Of a stretch of 64,000 nucleotides of DNA, positions 36,683 through 49,100 are shown one piece after another (position 1 is the first letter of the stretch; each line of letters begins with the position of its first letter). Origin of the DNA: Oxyruncus cristatus (Eukaryota; Chordata; Aves; Passeriformes; Cotingidae); contig VXAY01002201.1 in the NCBI GenBank assembly GCA_013399855.1, positions 186,001 to 250,000 on the forward strand. Direction: 5' to 3'. A program made the position numbers and the translations under genes. The notes beneath the pieces were generated by a model. The model was not told the DNA's origin and made no database searches. It was given only the letters and a program-made list of their open reading frames with translations.

Positions 36683-37240
36683 GTAAGAATCACTGACATT
36701 TAGAATCACCACCACCATCTATCACTGAAATCAATGTAAGCATGACTCTGGGGGAATTATTCCATGAACCAGTAAGCAAATGGATGGATGAATCTTCTCA
36801 ATAACACTTTCAGGGCCTCCCTAACAATACAGCACCCTGATTTTCAGTTTAGGAAAACAAAAGAACAGGCAAAAAATAAGAGCTACAGGTAAGCATAAAT
36901 TCAGGTCAGGAGTGAAAGGGAAATTTGGATTTTTTTCTTATTGTCACAACAAAAAGACAGCTTAAACCTGACTTACTCCTTGTGTTCTTGCATGGATGAC
37001 ACCATGATATAGCCAAGTGTAGCATATAGCACTTGGAACTGGGCCTACACAATTGCATTAAAATTCTGATTCAAAACACTAAAGAATAGATTTATAACCC
37101 ACCCTATACTGACTAAAGAAGCACTATCAAACTAAAACCAGGGGCTTTAATATCACTCCACTAATAACAGCGCAAGAGCAATAGTAGTTCTGTGTCAAAT
37201 ACAAACGTGACATTTCTCAAGAGCGGAGAAGGGAATGAGC
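36683..37240. other. unannotated noncoding stretch
   Basis: Nothing recognised except a short word (ATCACTGAAATCAATG at 36721) shared with the old repeats at 26.2 and 35.1 kb. Confidence 0.45.
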
Positions 37241-37273
37241 GGGCAGGCAGGCAGACACACACACAAAGGCACA
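37241..37273 (+). repeat. (GGCA)n/(CA)n microsatellite
   Basis: GGCAGGCAGGCAG leads directly into ACACACACACA. It is a short compound simple repeat. Confidence 0.85.
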
Positions 37274-37779
37274 AATCTATCCTTGGGCCAGCAGTCACTG
37301 CTCTGTCTTCCTGTAGAAGCTACACCCACTTACGCTGATTTGCTCTGTGGATACTTTTAGAACCAGATCAACCTGTGCAAATCCACAGAACCATAAAATC
37401 CAGTGCGGCAATGCCAGTTTGCAGCAGAGGAGAATCTGAATCCTGCTGTACCTTTGACTGAAGGGTTTTACGAGGGAGGGAATTCCTTTTCTTTCAGCTT
37501 ATTTAAATGACCTGCAGTTACTATGGTTACTCTTAAGGCATTTGAAATCTGACTACATGATGCAATTGGTGAAATGACAAGGCACAAAAATTGATGTTCT
37601 GGTGAAACAGGCTGCTCACCCAGCACAGAAAACCAGACTGTAAATAGCTGATAGTGAGGATACACCTCAAACACTTTCACTGCTATCGAATTAGCACTTC
37701 CACTGTAGCTTTCTTGGTGACACCGGGCACAAGTGCTTTTGTTTCAACAAAGCCCACTGTGTTAAGTTCACTCAACTGA

Positions 37780-38180
37780 GGCTTTAAGACAATAGAGAAA
37801 TGCCATTCAAAGAGCAGGAAACAATGAGCTATTATCTCTCTCATTTATCTGGCCTAGCCATCAGACAGGGAGCAAGAAAATTTTGTTGCTTTAACAAATT
37901 ATGTCATAAACTGCAAAGAGGTTGCAAACATTCTCCTTTCTCATTCTGCTACGGCTGCATTAGCTGAGTGTTAAGGAGACTTTCTCTGAGCGTTTGCGCT
38001 TGCCCATTTCCCCTCATAAGCTTCATCAAAACACTGTAATAAAAAAGCTGTAATGAGTTAATTAATAAAATACAGGAATACAGAAGCAGCCACTCATCTC
38101 TCTCCAGCACAGTTATTTATGCAAACACCAGTGCAGACACATTCAGCATAATAAAACCTGTTATTTTAATACTGTAGAAA
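37780..38180. promoter_or_regulatory. candidate conserved regulatory element
   Basis: About 400 bases with no repeat signature and many factor-like motifs: TGTAATGAGTTAATTAAT (38049-38066, paired homeodomain-type sites), ATTTATGCAAAC (38115-38126, POU octamer-like), AACAAATTATGTCA (about 37893) and TTATCT (about 37833). This composition is typical of vertebrate conserved noncoding elements near developmental genes. The call rests on pattern only. Confidence 0.3.
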
Positions 38181-38194
38181 GTGTTGTGGTGTGA

Positions 38195-38207
38195 TTTTTT
38201 TTTTTTT
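38195..38207 (+). repeat. poly(T) run
   Basis: Thirteen T in a row following GTGGTGTGA. A simple homopolymer. Confidence 0.85.
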
Positions 38208-41200
38208 CCGCACTCATTTTAATTCACTAACCTGCCCCAGGCTGACTACTCAATAGCTTACCATTTCTCCTTCATCCTAAGCCTGGTACCATGTGTGACA
38301 ACAAAACAAGGTAAAGGGTGGAGGAAGAAGGAAATGCTTGCTAAATAAAATCTAAATGATGGATTCAGATAGATGGTTTCCATTACTAAAAGGAATCGAA
38401 GTGTTCCAAACTACAAGAGTACAATAGTGATTTAAATAAACACAAACCAAATGCAAAACAGAAAGACAGTCCTGTTTCTTTTATTCAGCAACCAAGAACT
38501 ACACTGAGGGTGCCCATGTTTTGCCCTGTAGCAGAGACTGATACGATGACACCTCCAATAAGGCATGGAATTGCCATTTCAGGCCACTACATCCCACATC
38601 ATCCCACTGAGAGCTGGGCCACTGACTTCACAGGTCTAAGGATCAAGCCTCTAGGTCTCAGTACAGTTGCCACACACCACAGAAGAAATACCAACTGAAG
38701 GTTTCTGGTAGCAAGGGACACAGAAGTTCATGGTTCAAAGCTGTTCACTTGGCCTTCTAAAGCTTGCACTTTGATACCACCTCTCAAAAGCTGCATCATG
38801 TTATTGCTTGCAAATAAATTTTGTAATCAATAAGGTGTCCACTGTCCTCTCAAACATAAACCAAAATTTTAGAACCAAACCAAAGATCTTTGAATGAAGT
38901 CTCAAAAGAGGCACGACCTAATGGGAAGCTGCATATAAACAAAAATGTCACCTCTAGGACTCAGCAGCTGCACTCCAAGTGACAGGTGATCCCTTTTGAC
39001 TCATCACCTCGAGTCCTTAGCTCACCAAACACCTTTTTAATCTGACGCTTTCAGATTAACAGCTGTTTCTTGCTAAACTCACTTTAGTTACCCCGTCTAA
39101 AATTATGTACTTGTGTCAGCATTCCTTTAGAGCTTTTGTTTTTAAAAACTCCTTCTAGACCACTGTGCTTGCAGGACTAAAGGCACCTATTCCTTTTTTA
39201 CAGCACCTACATCAATGGCAGAAGGAAGGCCAGAATCCACAGACAAAAGCTCCACCAGACTCTGCAGTGCCAAGAAATATTTGTACTATTCAGTTTCATC
39301 AAATATGTACAGCTGCATAAAATGAAAAGTAAAATGCACTCCAGCCAAGCCTTTGGACTGCACATTTGGGATGTAACAACATACTGAACTAGGCAGCAAA
39401 GCGTCAACCATGTCCTTAAACACATCTTCCACTCCTAATGATTACCAAGGCCCCAAACCCGTTGCATGCTTAATGTAGGGATCCCTACCTCTGCATATGC
39501 AGGGCATGCAAACACAGAGAGGGCTAAGTGAAGGGGCCCTAAACGCCTCTTCAAGCTTTTGGATAGCATGCTGCATTGTTAATCAGCAGCAGGAGCAGGA
39601 GTACCCTGGATAGACAGCATCTGTTTGTGTTGTGGCAGGCAGAAGATGGCTGGCTAGGCTACAGAATAAGCAGCAGGAATCCTTGCTTTGCCAGTCCAGT
39701 CTTACCTGACAGAAAAGAAGATGAGGAACTCTCTTCATTTGCTGTGCCCTTCAGGTTACTGCAACTAAAGATTGCACTCAGCACTTCACACAGACTGAGT
39801 GATTCTACTCTGGAGGGCAGCTGGACAGTCCAGAAAGATAAAGAATTGTTCAGGGAAATCATCACAGAATGAAATCCTGTTTCTAATAAATAAATAAATG
39901 GTAGATTAAACAACTGTTAAGTCACACTAATGGCCTCACTACTGTGATTCTCTGCATTTGTATTTCCTCTGGATTATAAGAACTGAAGTAATTCTTTGGT
40001 GTGAAAACAGCAGTTGTACATCCCAGAGGACATGGCAAACCACCATCATAAACACAACAAATATCTCTGATCACACAAGTTTTAGCTACAGCATAATCTC
40101 TCATGCATTCTAGTTTATAAGTCTCGATATCCAGTCCCACAGGCTCTTCCTCAAAAACTGTTATGTTACAGCATCAGGAAAAAATAGGAGTGAAGGAGGG
40201 AAGACAACAGAAAAATTCTTGTTAAAAATATACTCTGGCAGGATATTTCAGTATCTACCAAAGAGCAGAAAATTAATAATGTTGATTTAGGGAAGATATT
40301 TCCAAAGCACTAGAGTCAAAATTTCCAGCTTCTCCAAAAACCATTTGGTAATTTGAGAGCTAAAGATGTTGCACTTGCAACCCAGACCAGCAATGATGAT
40401 GCTACACTTTAGCTTTGACATTTCTTTCACAGCAGTTCTCTGGCTTGGGCTTTAGAATGCAACGGAAAAGCCACAGCAGTTATTCAAAAAAGCTGAACCT
40501 ATTCATACAACATGCTGATGTTTCTGATGAAATATTTTAAAAAAACCCCACCAATTGTACACCACTGGAGTCACCAGAAGAGGAAAACAGAACAGCTCTG
40601 TGTTCCATTTGCTTCTTTCCTTGTAGTAATTTTTAAAATTAAAGTGGTATTTCTCCCCACAGGCCAGGTACTTTCATCTCATGTTCCACAAATCTCCACT
40701 TGTGTGCTGCTTAGGCTGCTCAGATTGACTTGGTTTGCTCTGGCAAAACTCTGGTTGGCACAACCGTAAGTTAAACTCATATAGCGACTACAAGTTTAAG
40801 TTCAAGATTACCAAGATCATTTCACCAACGCTACTGAAAAATAAAGGGCCTAAGCGAGTCTGCAAATTCTCTCCTTTCCATGGAGTTATGTCAACAGAGA
40901 ACATTTTAGTATTGCTCTCAAAACAAGAGAGAAAGGACACAGACCCACTAAAAGGCAGGGAGTGGATATAGTAGGGAACTGGCAAATCCACCCAACTAAA
41001 AAATTCAAGAAAAATTCCATCCCTCATTTATCTCATTTGGCCTACGAGCCTCATCCCAATTGTGAGCATTTGCTTGCACTTCAAAATCTCGATTAATTAA
41101 CAAATGTCTCATGAAGCTGGGACATAACCTGAAGTCAGGGTATTGCACATGCTTCCATGCTAAAATATCTAACACTCTTAGATGTCATTAGAAACTTAAT

Positions 41201-41321
41201 AGCATCTGAATTCGGAACATTCTACAGCAACAATTCTGGAAAGGCACTGAAAGCAAAGCTTCTTTTCACACCTTTTTTTGGAAAGCCTTACAGTTAACCA
41301 CAATCCCTCTGGGCTAATGCA
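38208..41321. other. unannotated noncoding stretch
   Basis: Over 3 kb with no gene, LINE or LTR recognised. The largest frames are 98 codons (39576, plus) and 85 codons (40512, plus), without domains. Confidence 0.5.
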
Positions 41322-41590
41322 AGCAATAGGACAAGAGGAAATGGCCTCACGTTGTGCCTGGGAGGTCTAGCTTTGACAGCAGGAGAAGTTTCTTCACTGA
41401 AAGGGTTATCAAACACTAGAACAGGATGACCAGGGGATTGGTTGAGTCACTATCCCTAGAGAGATTTAAAAGATGTCTAGATGTATCACTTAGGGACATG
41501 GTTTAGTGGTGAACTTGGCAGTGCTGGCTTAACACTTGGACTCAATGATCTTAGAGGTCTTTTCCACACTAAATGACTCTGTGATTCTAT
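41322..41590 (+). mobile_element. CR1 LINE 3' UTR fragment
   Basis: The copy starts at AGCAATAGGACAAGAGGAAA and continues through TTTCTTCACTGAAAGGGTTA and GGACATGGTTTAGTGGTGAA to ACTCTGTGATTCTAT at 41590. This is the CR1 3' UTR with no ORF2 sequence left. It is more diverged than the copy at 13.6 kb, and its terminal repeat is reduced to one or two units. Confidence 0.85.
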
Positions 41591-43194
41591 ATGTCATACG
41601 TATAGGTTGTAACAGATACATACTTGCATAATACATATGAATCAGATAACTATAATTACCTGAGCTCCCAAACATTACACCACAGGTGCAGAAGGAATTA
41701 CTATGCACACAGCACCAAAGACTTAATGGAAATACAGTAATCACAAATGAGAATCAGAACATCAATTTTTAACCTTTTCTTCTGATCCAGAATAAAAGGA
41801 ATGAAACTCTATCCCTCCATATCCTTGTGTATAGGCGCATGGAGACACTTTTCCTTGCCTGTCGATACTAGAGAGATATGTCTCAAGAAGGGCCCTTCAG
41901 TACCCTGACAGCTTTGACATCCACTGTCATTACAGCTTATCAAATAGAGGACAAAGCATGATACCAGTATGTTAAAATTGCTTCCCCACTTCTGCCCTTT
42001 CCTTGACATTTCTTATCATTTGCTGCCAACACTCCTTTACATTGTAGGATTATCATTGACACACATCATTTCAGAGTAAAATTTATAACAAATTAAAGAC
42101 CTTGCTTTCTTTTGTCATCTATTAATTCAGAGAACCATGAGTTCCATGAATGCAAAAAATTCACTAAAGGTCATATCCACTGTCCAAAGGAGTCAAAACT
42201 GCATTTCCAGTGAATTAAAATCTGATGAGTATGGACGAAACCGTAAAATCATAATAGGAAACATATTTCAATAAGTGATCACTTAAGAAGATCATAACCC
42301 AGTTCAAAGACTAATTTGAAAGGTCTTTATTTTAAAAGAAACTTTATGGTACGACCAGTTCTACTAGTAAGTTGGATGGTCCCTTTGAGAGATTTTGCCT
42401 TGCATCTTACCTGAGGGCAGTGACAGAAGCTACAAAGAAATCACAAGCTGGGTAGATTTATGTTTAGAGAAACTAGAAAAGTGCTAACAAGAGAAACAGT
42501 ACTTTTCACAGGTTCAAAGCCGAGCTTTTCTGGTTTTGGTTTTAAGACTGGTTTGATCAGAATCAATCTTTTAAAATTTCCCCTTAACTCCACCCCCAGC
42601 CCTGCCTTTTCTTGTCTGAGTGTAAATGAAGCCCACACCCACCTTTTGTTAAAATGAATAAAGAAGTATTAACAAACGATGAAATCTGCTTAATTTTGGG
42701 CTAATTACTATCTTCTTTATTGCACCAGTAAATCCAACCATTTGTGAGTTGGAATAAGAACCACTGTCTGCATCATCCCACAGACTGTTATGATGACATC
42801 ATTCTACCTCGTCTCCAGCAAGGTTAGTTGCCAAGTTTTTAGTCCAAGCCTGAAAAAGAAGAATTGCTGATTTTTCAGAGACATGCATAATACATATTAG
42901 CACACCTGAAATGTAGACACAGACACCTAGTCCTTAGCACAGAAAAGAAAGCAGCACTCCGATGTTGACAAGGAGGAGCTGGGACAGCTGAGAGCATCTC
43001 TGGTGGCATCATCTACATCACAAACCTCAACTACACAATGATCCATGAATTAGTTAAAGGAAGCACTAATAATCCCTGGAAGTTTGAATATTTTTTATGT
43101 GCTACTTTGGAAATGTTAAGAGTCATTTTGAGCAATTCTTGGTCCTCTCCATTCAAAACTGTTTTAACAAAAAATTCTGTTCTCCAGAAACTAT
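41591..43194. other. unannotated noncoding stretch
   Basis: No gene or readable repeat. Opposed frames at about 42441-42657 share the same bases on both strands and show no domain. Confidence 0.5.
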
Positions 43195-43285
43195 TAGTTT
43201 GGTGGAGTTTGGTTTGGGTTTTGGTTGGGTTTTTGGTTTTTGTTTGGGTTGGGGGTTCTGTGTGTGTGGTTTTTGTGTTTTGTAA
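43195..43285 (+). repeat. G/T-rich low-complexity tract
   Basis: The plus strand is almost only G and T for about 90 bases, with words such as GGTTTGGGTTTTGGTTGGG and a later GTGTGTGTGG. Several GGG runs could support a loose G-quadruplex. Frames across it (Val/Phe/Gly-rich on plus, Asn/Pro/Lys-rich on minus) are composition artefacts. Confidence 0.85.
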
Positions 43286-45899
43286 ACAATTTATTTTCCA
43301 TTTCAGGTCGAATCATGACCCCAAAGTACTGTTTACTCTTCATTTCCCTTCCAAAAAAACTCAGTTTACAGAGTTGTTCTAACATACAGCTCTGACAGAG
43401 CTTTGCCTCCTCAAATGAAAAACAAATCATTTAACTGAACTTGTGCTAAACTGGGGGGTGGTGGCCCTTTAGCACTGCGAATAAAGTCTTTGGAAGGATC
43501 AGAATAAAAGCTGAGACCAGCTTGATTCTTTCTTTATAATTATAAACAGAGGTGAATCTATGTTGATAGACTCTCCATGGCATAGAAAGACATGTCAAAA
43601 CTAACATGAACTTTCATGTTTACAGATACGCAGCATTCAGTGGGGTCACTGGGTCAGGATTCCCACAACTCAACATCCTGCCATCTATAGAACTCCTCTT
43701 CTGCATCACAACACATCTGAACAGGGGTTCAAAGCAATGAATGCATCCAGATCAGGGAAGTGCACTTCAACTGAATACTAGAGGGGGGGAAAAAAAAAGC
43801 TTTGGAGATTTCTAGATTCCAAAGATTTCAATATATATACAACAGGTTCAATAAAATAGAAAACTTCCAGGAAAGAGTGTTAACTCCAGGAGTTATTTCG
43901 GGTCTGACAACACAGTCTCCTTGCTATACACACTTTGTAAGTTACAGCAATAGCCTCATGATAGGATGAAGGCCCCATCTCTTGCCAGGAAGGTGTCCAA
44001 AATCTGCAAGATTGGCTGCCATCTTCTTCAGCAAAGGCTTTTTTAAACTATTTGTTGTGATTAAAAATTCAAATTGGGTTCAATGACAAAACTTAAAATC
44101 AAAATTTTAAAACATTTTTATCTGAGACTTCTAATTTACAATGACAAAAAAATCTTGAGAGTTATTTCAAAGTTTTATTACTATGCACATTAAATGAAAT
44201 AGGTTCTCTTAAACTGCCCCTAGGGGTCTTTGCACACCTCACATGAAATTCTCTCAGACAGACAGAAGAACAGCCTCCAACACTGACATGAGACGCATCT
44301 GCTCCAGCAATGAACAAACCAAGACGCACTGGCAAACTAAAGTAGGAGAAAGATACTGAGTTCACTATTTGCTGTAACTCTCAAAAATACTTTTGAGCAT
44401 AAAATTCCACCAAAATTTTATTTGATAAAGAGGATTCAATAAAAAAAAAAAAAAAAATCTACTTTCTAGTCCATGTACAAAACTAAAGCCAGTCTCAAAT
44501 ACAGATGATTTAATGGTGAACATTTCTCTGGAAAAACAACTGTACTGGGATGCAAAAATCTGGAGTTCAGCTTGCAGCTGTGTCACAGAATTCCTCAGCA
44601 AGTCTGAGATGGCATTTAAATCCTTTGTGATCAACATATTCAATAAAGTTTATTATTCTTTTCTTTATAATATCCATTAGGCACTTACTGAATCTGGCAA
44701 AACAGTGCTTGAATCCCATTTCAATCCCCACAGTGCCACTGCAGGACTGAGTTCTGACACCAATTCTTCGCCATGGGAAGCCAGCTGGCAAAGGAGGCTG
44801 CAAGTATCTTTCTACAAATCCAATTAAAAACTGGCTGCCCTATCAGTTAGAAAGGGATATACTCAGGTCTGCTGAAGAATTCCGATACAATCCAATTGAC
44901 AGGGTAAAATTCACAGCGCCAGCTCCATGTACCTCATGTAATTCACCAAGTGCTGCTAAGAATGGCAGTTCTGTAAGACCTAAAGGCCTGGAGTCTGTCA
45001 TGCAATACACCAGTCACCAAGTGACAAAACCACAAACCAAAAGCAGTAAGAAAAGCACATCATTCCAACCAGCCATCCGAAAAGCATTGTTTCCTCTGCA
45101 CATCACAGTGCAGAAGATGAGAGATGACATTAGTTCTCCAAAACTGCCATAAAGGCAAAACAAAGAGAATGCTTTGATTATGTATGAGCTAGGTTCCAAT
45201 GACAAGAGTTGTATTAATGAAATGTCTTTGATATTTACATAGACACTGCACTAATTTCCACAGGGACACCTCTTTTCCAGGAATGTTAAGCAAGAGGCTC
45301 ATCGCAAAACAAGCAGGTGCCATAAGAAAAGGAAATGATGAAGTCAGTTTTATTGCGGGTTTGTGTGACGGTTGGTTTCCAGTGAGGTGCAAACTTGAAC
45401 TTAAAATTTTCATTAGGTTACAATTTTCACAACTGAACTTTTTCACTTGTAGCTCTAGTGCCTAATAAAGGTTATACCTGTAATGCTGTTTTCTCAGCAG
45501 AGAACTTAGGACACCCCCTCTCCTGCACTGTGGAGGCTGTTACCTTTCTTGTCAAATTTGGATTAGACTGGCCAACAGATCCATTGCTGGAATAGGAAAA
45601 ATATGAATGACAAACAAGGATAGTATAATTGTTCGTGATCACATAGGCCTTGATCCCTCATTAATCTAGTAAGATGCCATGAAGTAGCACTTTAGGTTTA
45701 GGAATCTTTAACACTTCTCATAAAGCCTCCAAAGTTTGCAAAGCTGGTTCAATAAACAGAGATATTCAAGTACAAGTGGAAAATGAACAGCAGTGAGAGG
45801 TGATGGCAGAAACTTCTCCATAAGTGCAGAATTAGTGCATTGCACTGTTTCTGCCTCAGCTCATTAACCTTTCTCTCTCTGCCCTCCACTTCCCTTTAG
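43286..45899. other. unannotated noncoding stretch
   Basis: Contains a 17-A run at 44441-44457 and no recognised gene or interspersed repeat. The upstream flank of the A-run does not resemble a processed gene copy. Confidence 0.5.
44441..44457 (+). repeat. poly(A) run
   Basis: Seventeen A preceded by GGATTCAAT. It is not linked to a readable retroposed sequence. Confidence 0.85.
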
Positions 45900-45913
45900 C
45901 TACTCATCATGAA
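45900..45913 (+). other. candidate 14-base microexon
   Basis: A long pyrimidine tract (CCTTTCTCTCTCTGCCCTCC, then ACTTCCCTTTAG) ends at 45899. Fourteen bases later GAA is followed by GTAAGTC, close to the ideal donor. Both sites score well by eye, and the segment (CTACTCATCATGAA) is open but would shift the frame. A second good acceptor (CTCTTTCTGGCAG) ends at 45958, only 45 bases past the donor. That is too close to be its own downstream exon partner, but it could be an alternative acceptor. Confidence 0.25.
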
Positions 45914-45958
45914 GTAAGTCTTTTAATTGCTATATAACTAAAGCCCTCTTTCTGGCAG

Positions 45959-46169
45959 ATTGACTGAGAAGACCAAGCTGATGTTTGGGGACTACAGGCT
46001 CTTTGGTGACAGTTTTAATTCTGGTCAGAGCAGAGAAGTCAATAAATCATTCTCGCAGAAGTTGTTACTGACCCTGAGCAAGCCCTGGGAGGAGAGATGC
46101 AATCTCTATTCACTAGGAAATAAAATCTTGTTTTTGTTTTTAACTTTCAGATACAAAACAAAGGAGTAA
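45959..46169 (+). other. possible terminal exon or chance open frame
   Basis: Directly after the acceptor AG at 45957-45958 a frame runs open for about 70 codons to TAA at 46169, beginning LTEKTKLMFGDYRLFGD. No ATG opens it, and a second acceptor-like site (TTTAACTTTCAG) lies inside, ending near 46149. I recognise no protein family. It is listed because acceptor and open frame coincide; chance remains the simpler explanation. Confidence 0.15.
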
Positions 46170-49100
46170 AAGAAGAAAGGGAAAAAAAAGAGAAATGTTC
46201 AAGAAAGGCAGGAAATGCAAAGCTGAGCTTTGACCAAGCGGAGGAGAACATTCTATAAAGTTCTGTTGCTTGATTGACTTAGTTCTCACTCACCTGGAGC
46301 AGAGACGCATTGCCAATATTTCAGGATACTGACCCAAACCCCAAGAAGGGAATAACATACAACCATTCTTCTTGCATTGTCCTCATGTGTTTTGTTTTTT
46401 TGCTTTTTCTTAACAATATATGAGCTTCCACTGCTCAATTTTTCTGCTTCCAGATTAAGACAATTTTTTTTTCTTTTTTGATGGACTGAAAATATTTTTA
46501 GGTAATCAACTACGTAATTATTATTTAATGGAAATGTTCTAATTAAGACAATGTAACGCATCCTCTCAGAGAGTGCAAGTAAATACTAATCAATCACATG
46601 ATTCTCGTCCTCTCCCCAGTTCTCTTTGTGGTCTTTGGTGACAGTGGCTGTTATACCTTCAGCTTGTTTATATCCACGATCACACTGTGAAACTTCACCA
46701 AGCTCTGTGAGATTTAACTGATGGAACACGTAAACTTCCAACTTTGTTTTCCCTTTTTAATGATGATTTAAAGTGATATATTCCAGGAAAATAGGGAACT
46801 TATATGGAATCCCCCAGACATCAGGAGAGCAGGAAATGAAGGATTACGGGTCACACAGTTTTATGCAAACATTGAAGGGAATTTAATCTGGTCCTCTGAA
46901 CACAACCAGGTAACATTTTCTCTTTTTTGAGTTCGGGAGACTGAAAATATGCACAGCAATGTGAGCATTGTTTAATATGCATACACTACACAAATCTGAA
47001 GTTAGTGGTCTTCAGGTGAAAATGAGTAATGACTAGACTGAAAACTCTGAGGACCTCTGAAGACGGCATTATTTGACAAGAACTGCCTTCTACAGGCAAT
47101 TCTGCCTTACTGGGCATACACAATGTACCTGTATAAAATGCTGTAAGTCAGTAAATCTGTACAATTATGTTGCAGGTAAGGTATTCTAATTTCTGCCGCA
47201 TGGATAAAACACATTTTTAACCAACAGGTTGGGTATACAAGTTTCCAATGCCAAGCAAATTGTTGTCCAGATGTGATCATCTTAATACCATAATGACAAG
47301 ACTCCTTCAGAAGTATCTGTAAGTAGGCAAACATTTCGTCACATGTGTAAAAACTAATGTGTTTTTATTTTAGGTGGTTGTGACTGACCTTCTCTTTGAA
47401 CAGTATAAATTTCAGCAATGGCTTTGCTGGAAATAGGAATAAATTCCTTAAGAACAAAGATCCAAAACAAGCTTTATATGATGTAAAAGCCAAAACTAAG
47501 CGAGGAGGATTCCCAGCAAAAAAAGAGCTAGCTACAAAGGACAGATGCAGCAGCTATCAGCAGTTACTGCCGTAATCCTACATTGCTTAACTTGAAAAAA
47601 AAGATTAATTCTCTGCTGCACTTGGTGTATCTAAAAAAATTACAATGGCCTGTCCAAGTCACAGCAGAGGTAAAGAAAACAAACCCTGCACCTACATGCT
47701 TTATTATCGCTTCACTTCATCATCGACTAGAACACAAGAAAATCAATAAGAGTCCTATAAGAACACATCCACCATAATAAAAAATGTGGCTTACATATAT
47801 CAAATCCTAACAAGTGTGCTTGCATGCTCAGTGGAGAAAATCACTTCATAAAACAATCCCTGGAGAGAACTAAAAAACTAAAAAGGTGCCTAAGGAGGAA
47901 ACAAAACAGAATGATGTATCCAGAGGATAAGGAGATAACTATAAGAACTCATCATCAATATACTGGACTTGACAGGCCAATGTTTCTATCCATTATTTTA
48001 AGTCTTCGATAACTCCATACCTCCAAAGAGCTCCAAAGAGTGCTTTGGTTATGCTGGAATCAGTGGACAGAAGTGACCAGTATCCATTTATGTCCCTCTA
48101 ATCCATTCGATTCCCAACATAAACTATCCACGTTAAGCAGAAATGACTGTCTGTTTGGGTCTCGACTGCCTCCTCTGTAAGGAGAGGGAGCACAGTGCAT
48201 CACAGTTCCTGCCTCAAGAATTGCCTTGGGAAATGCAGGTCCTTGGAGTTGACAATTTTTCATAAAACCTCCATCTCAAGTCATTTTAGTCTCCAGTCAT
48301 TCACATGGGACATACAAACAATTTGGGTTCTATCACACAACTCAAGTTAAAGAAATACATAGAATAAAACCCAGAGTTTGACATGATGGTGTTCAGTTAT
48401 TCTGATTTGCCACATTAGCAACAGTTTGCTCATTGCCCTGTACAACAGGCATTTCAATTTACTAAAACTACCAATTTACTAATCTTTTTAATCAAAAGGA
48501 TTTCTCTGTTATTTGAAGGTAAATTTTTGACAGTGTTTTTCCATGTTAAAGTCCAGTATTCTAGCCCAGGATCTGTCTCAACTGTTAATCTAAAATCTCC
48601 TCCAGATTAAGCTTCTACTGACCTCCAGTATGCAAGGCAAGATATTAAAAAAAACCCAACTGTATCAGTTTGAAAATAATATTACCCCAGGAAAGTGAAA
48701 AACCTATTCCTGTAAATACTAGAATTATTAACTAGGAGATATATCTTGTTTGTGAATTTAAAATTTGTTTTCCTGTCTTCTCTTCCATTCTTCAGTTCAT
48801 TTGTTTGGCACATTTAGCAACTTTTTTATGTGTAGCCAACCACGCCATTTTCTTTGGCAGTGTGTATCCCTTCCTAGACATCAGAAAATCATTTAGTAAA
48901 AAACAGTACCAGTATTATTGAGACAGAAGACTTTTCAGCAGGAAAGGCATAATGAAGAAAAACAAAGAACAAATAGTAGTCCTGAGAATTGCCTTGGTGT
49001 TATGGCTTAGGTACCTTTCTAAAAGACCTAGCTTGAAAGAGAAAAAAATTCTAAGAGTAAAAAACAAAAATAAATAATTTAAGTTCTGCTGCTAAACTCC

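Noticed and set aside
44380..44457. Possible processed pseudogene tail (AATAAA-like sequence followed by 17 A)
   Set aside because: The upstream sequence shows no open frame or known transcript, and no flanking direct repeats are evident.
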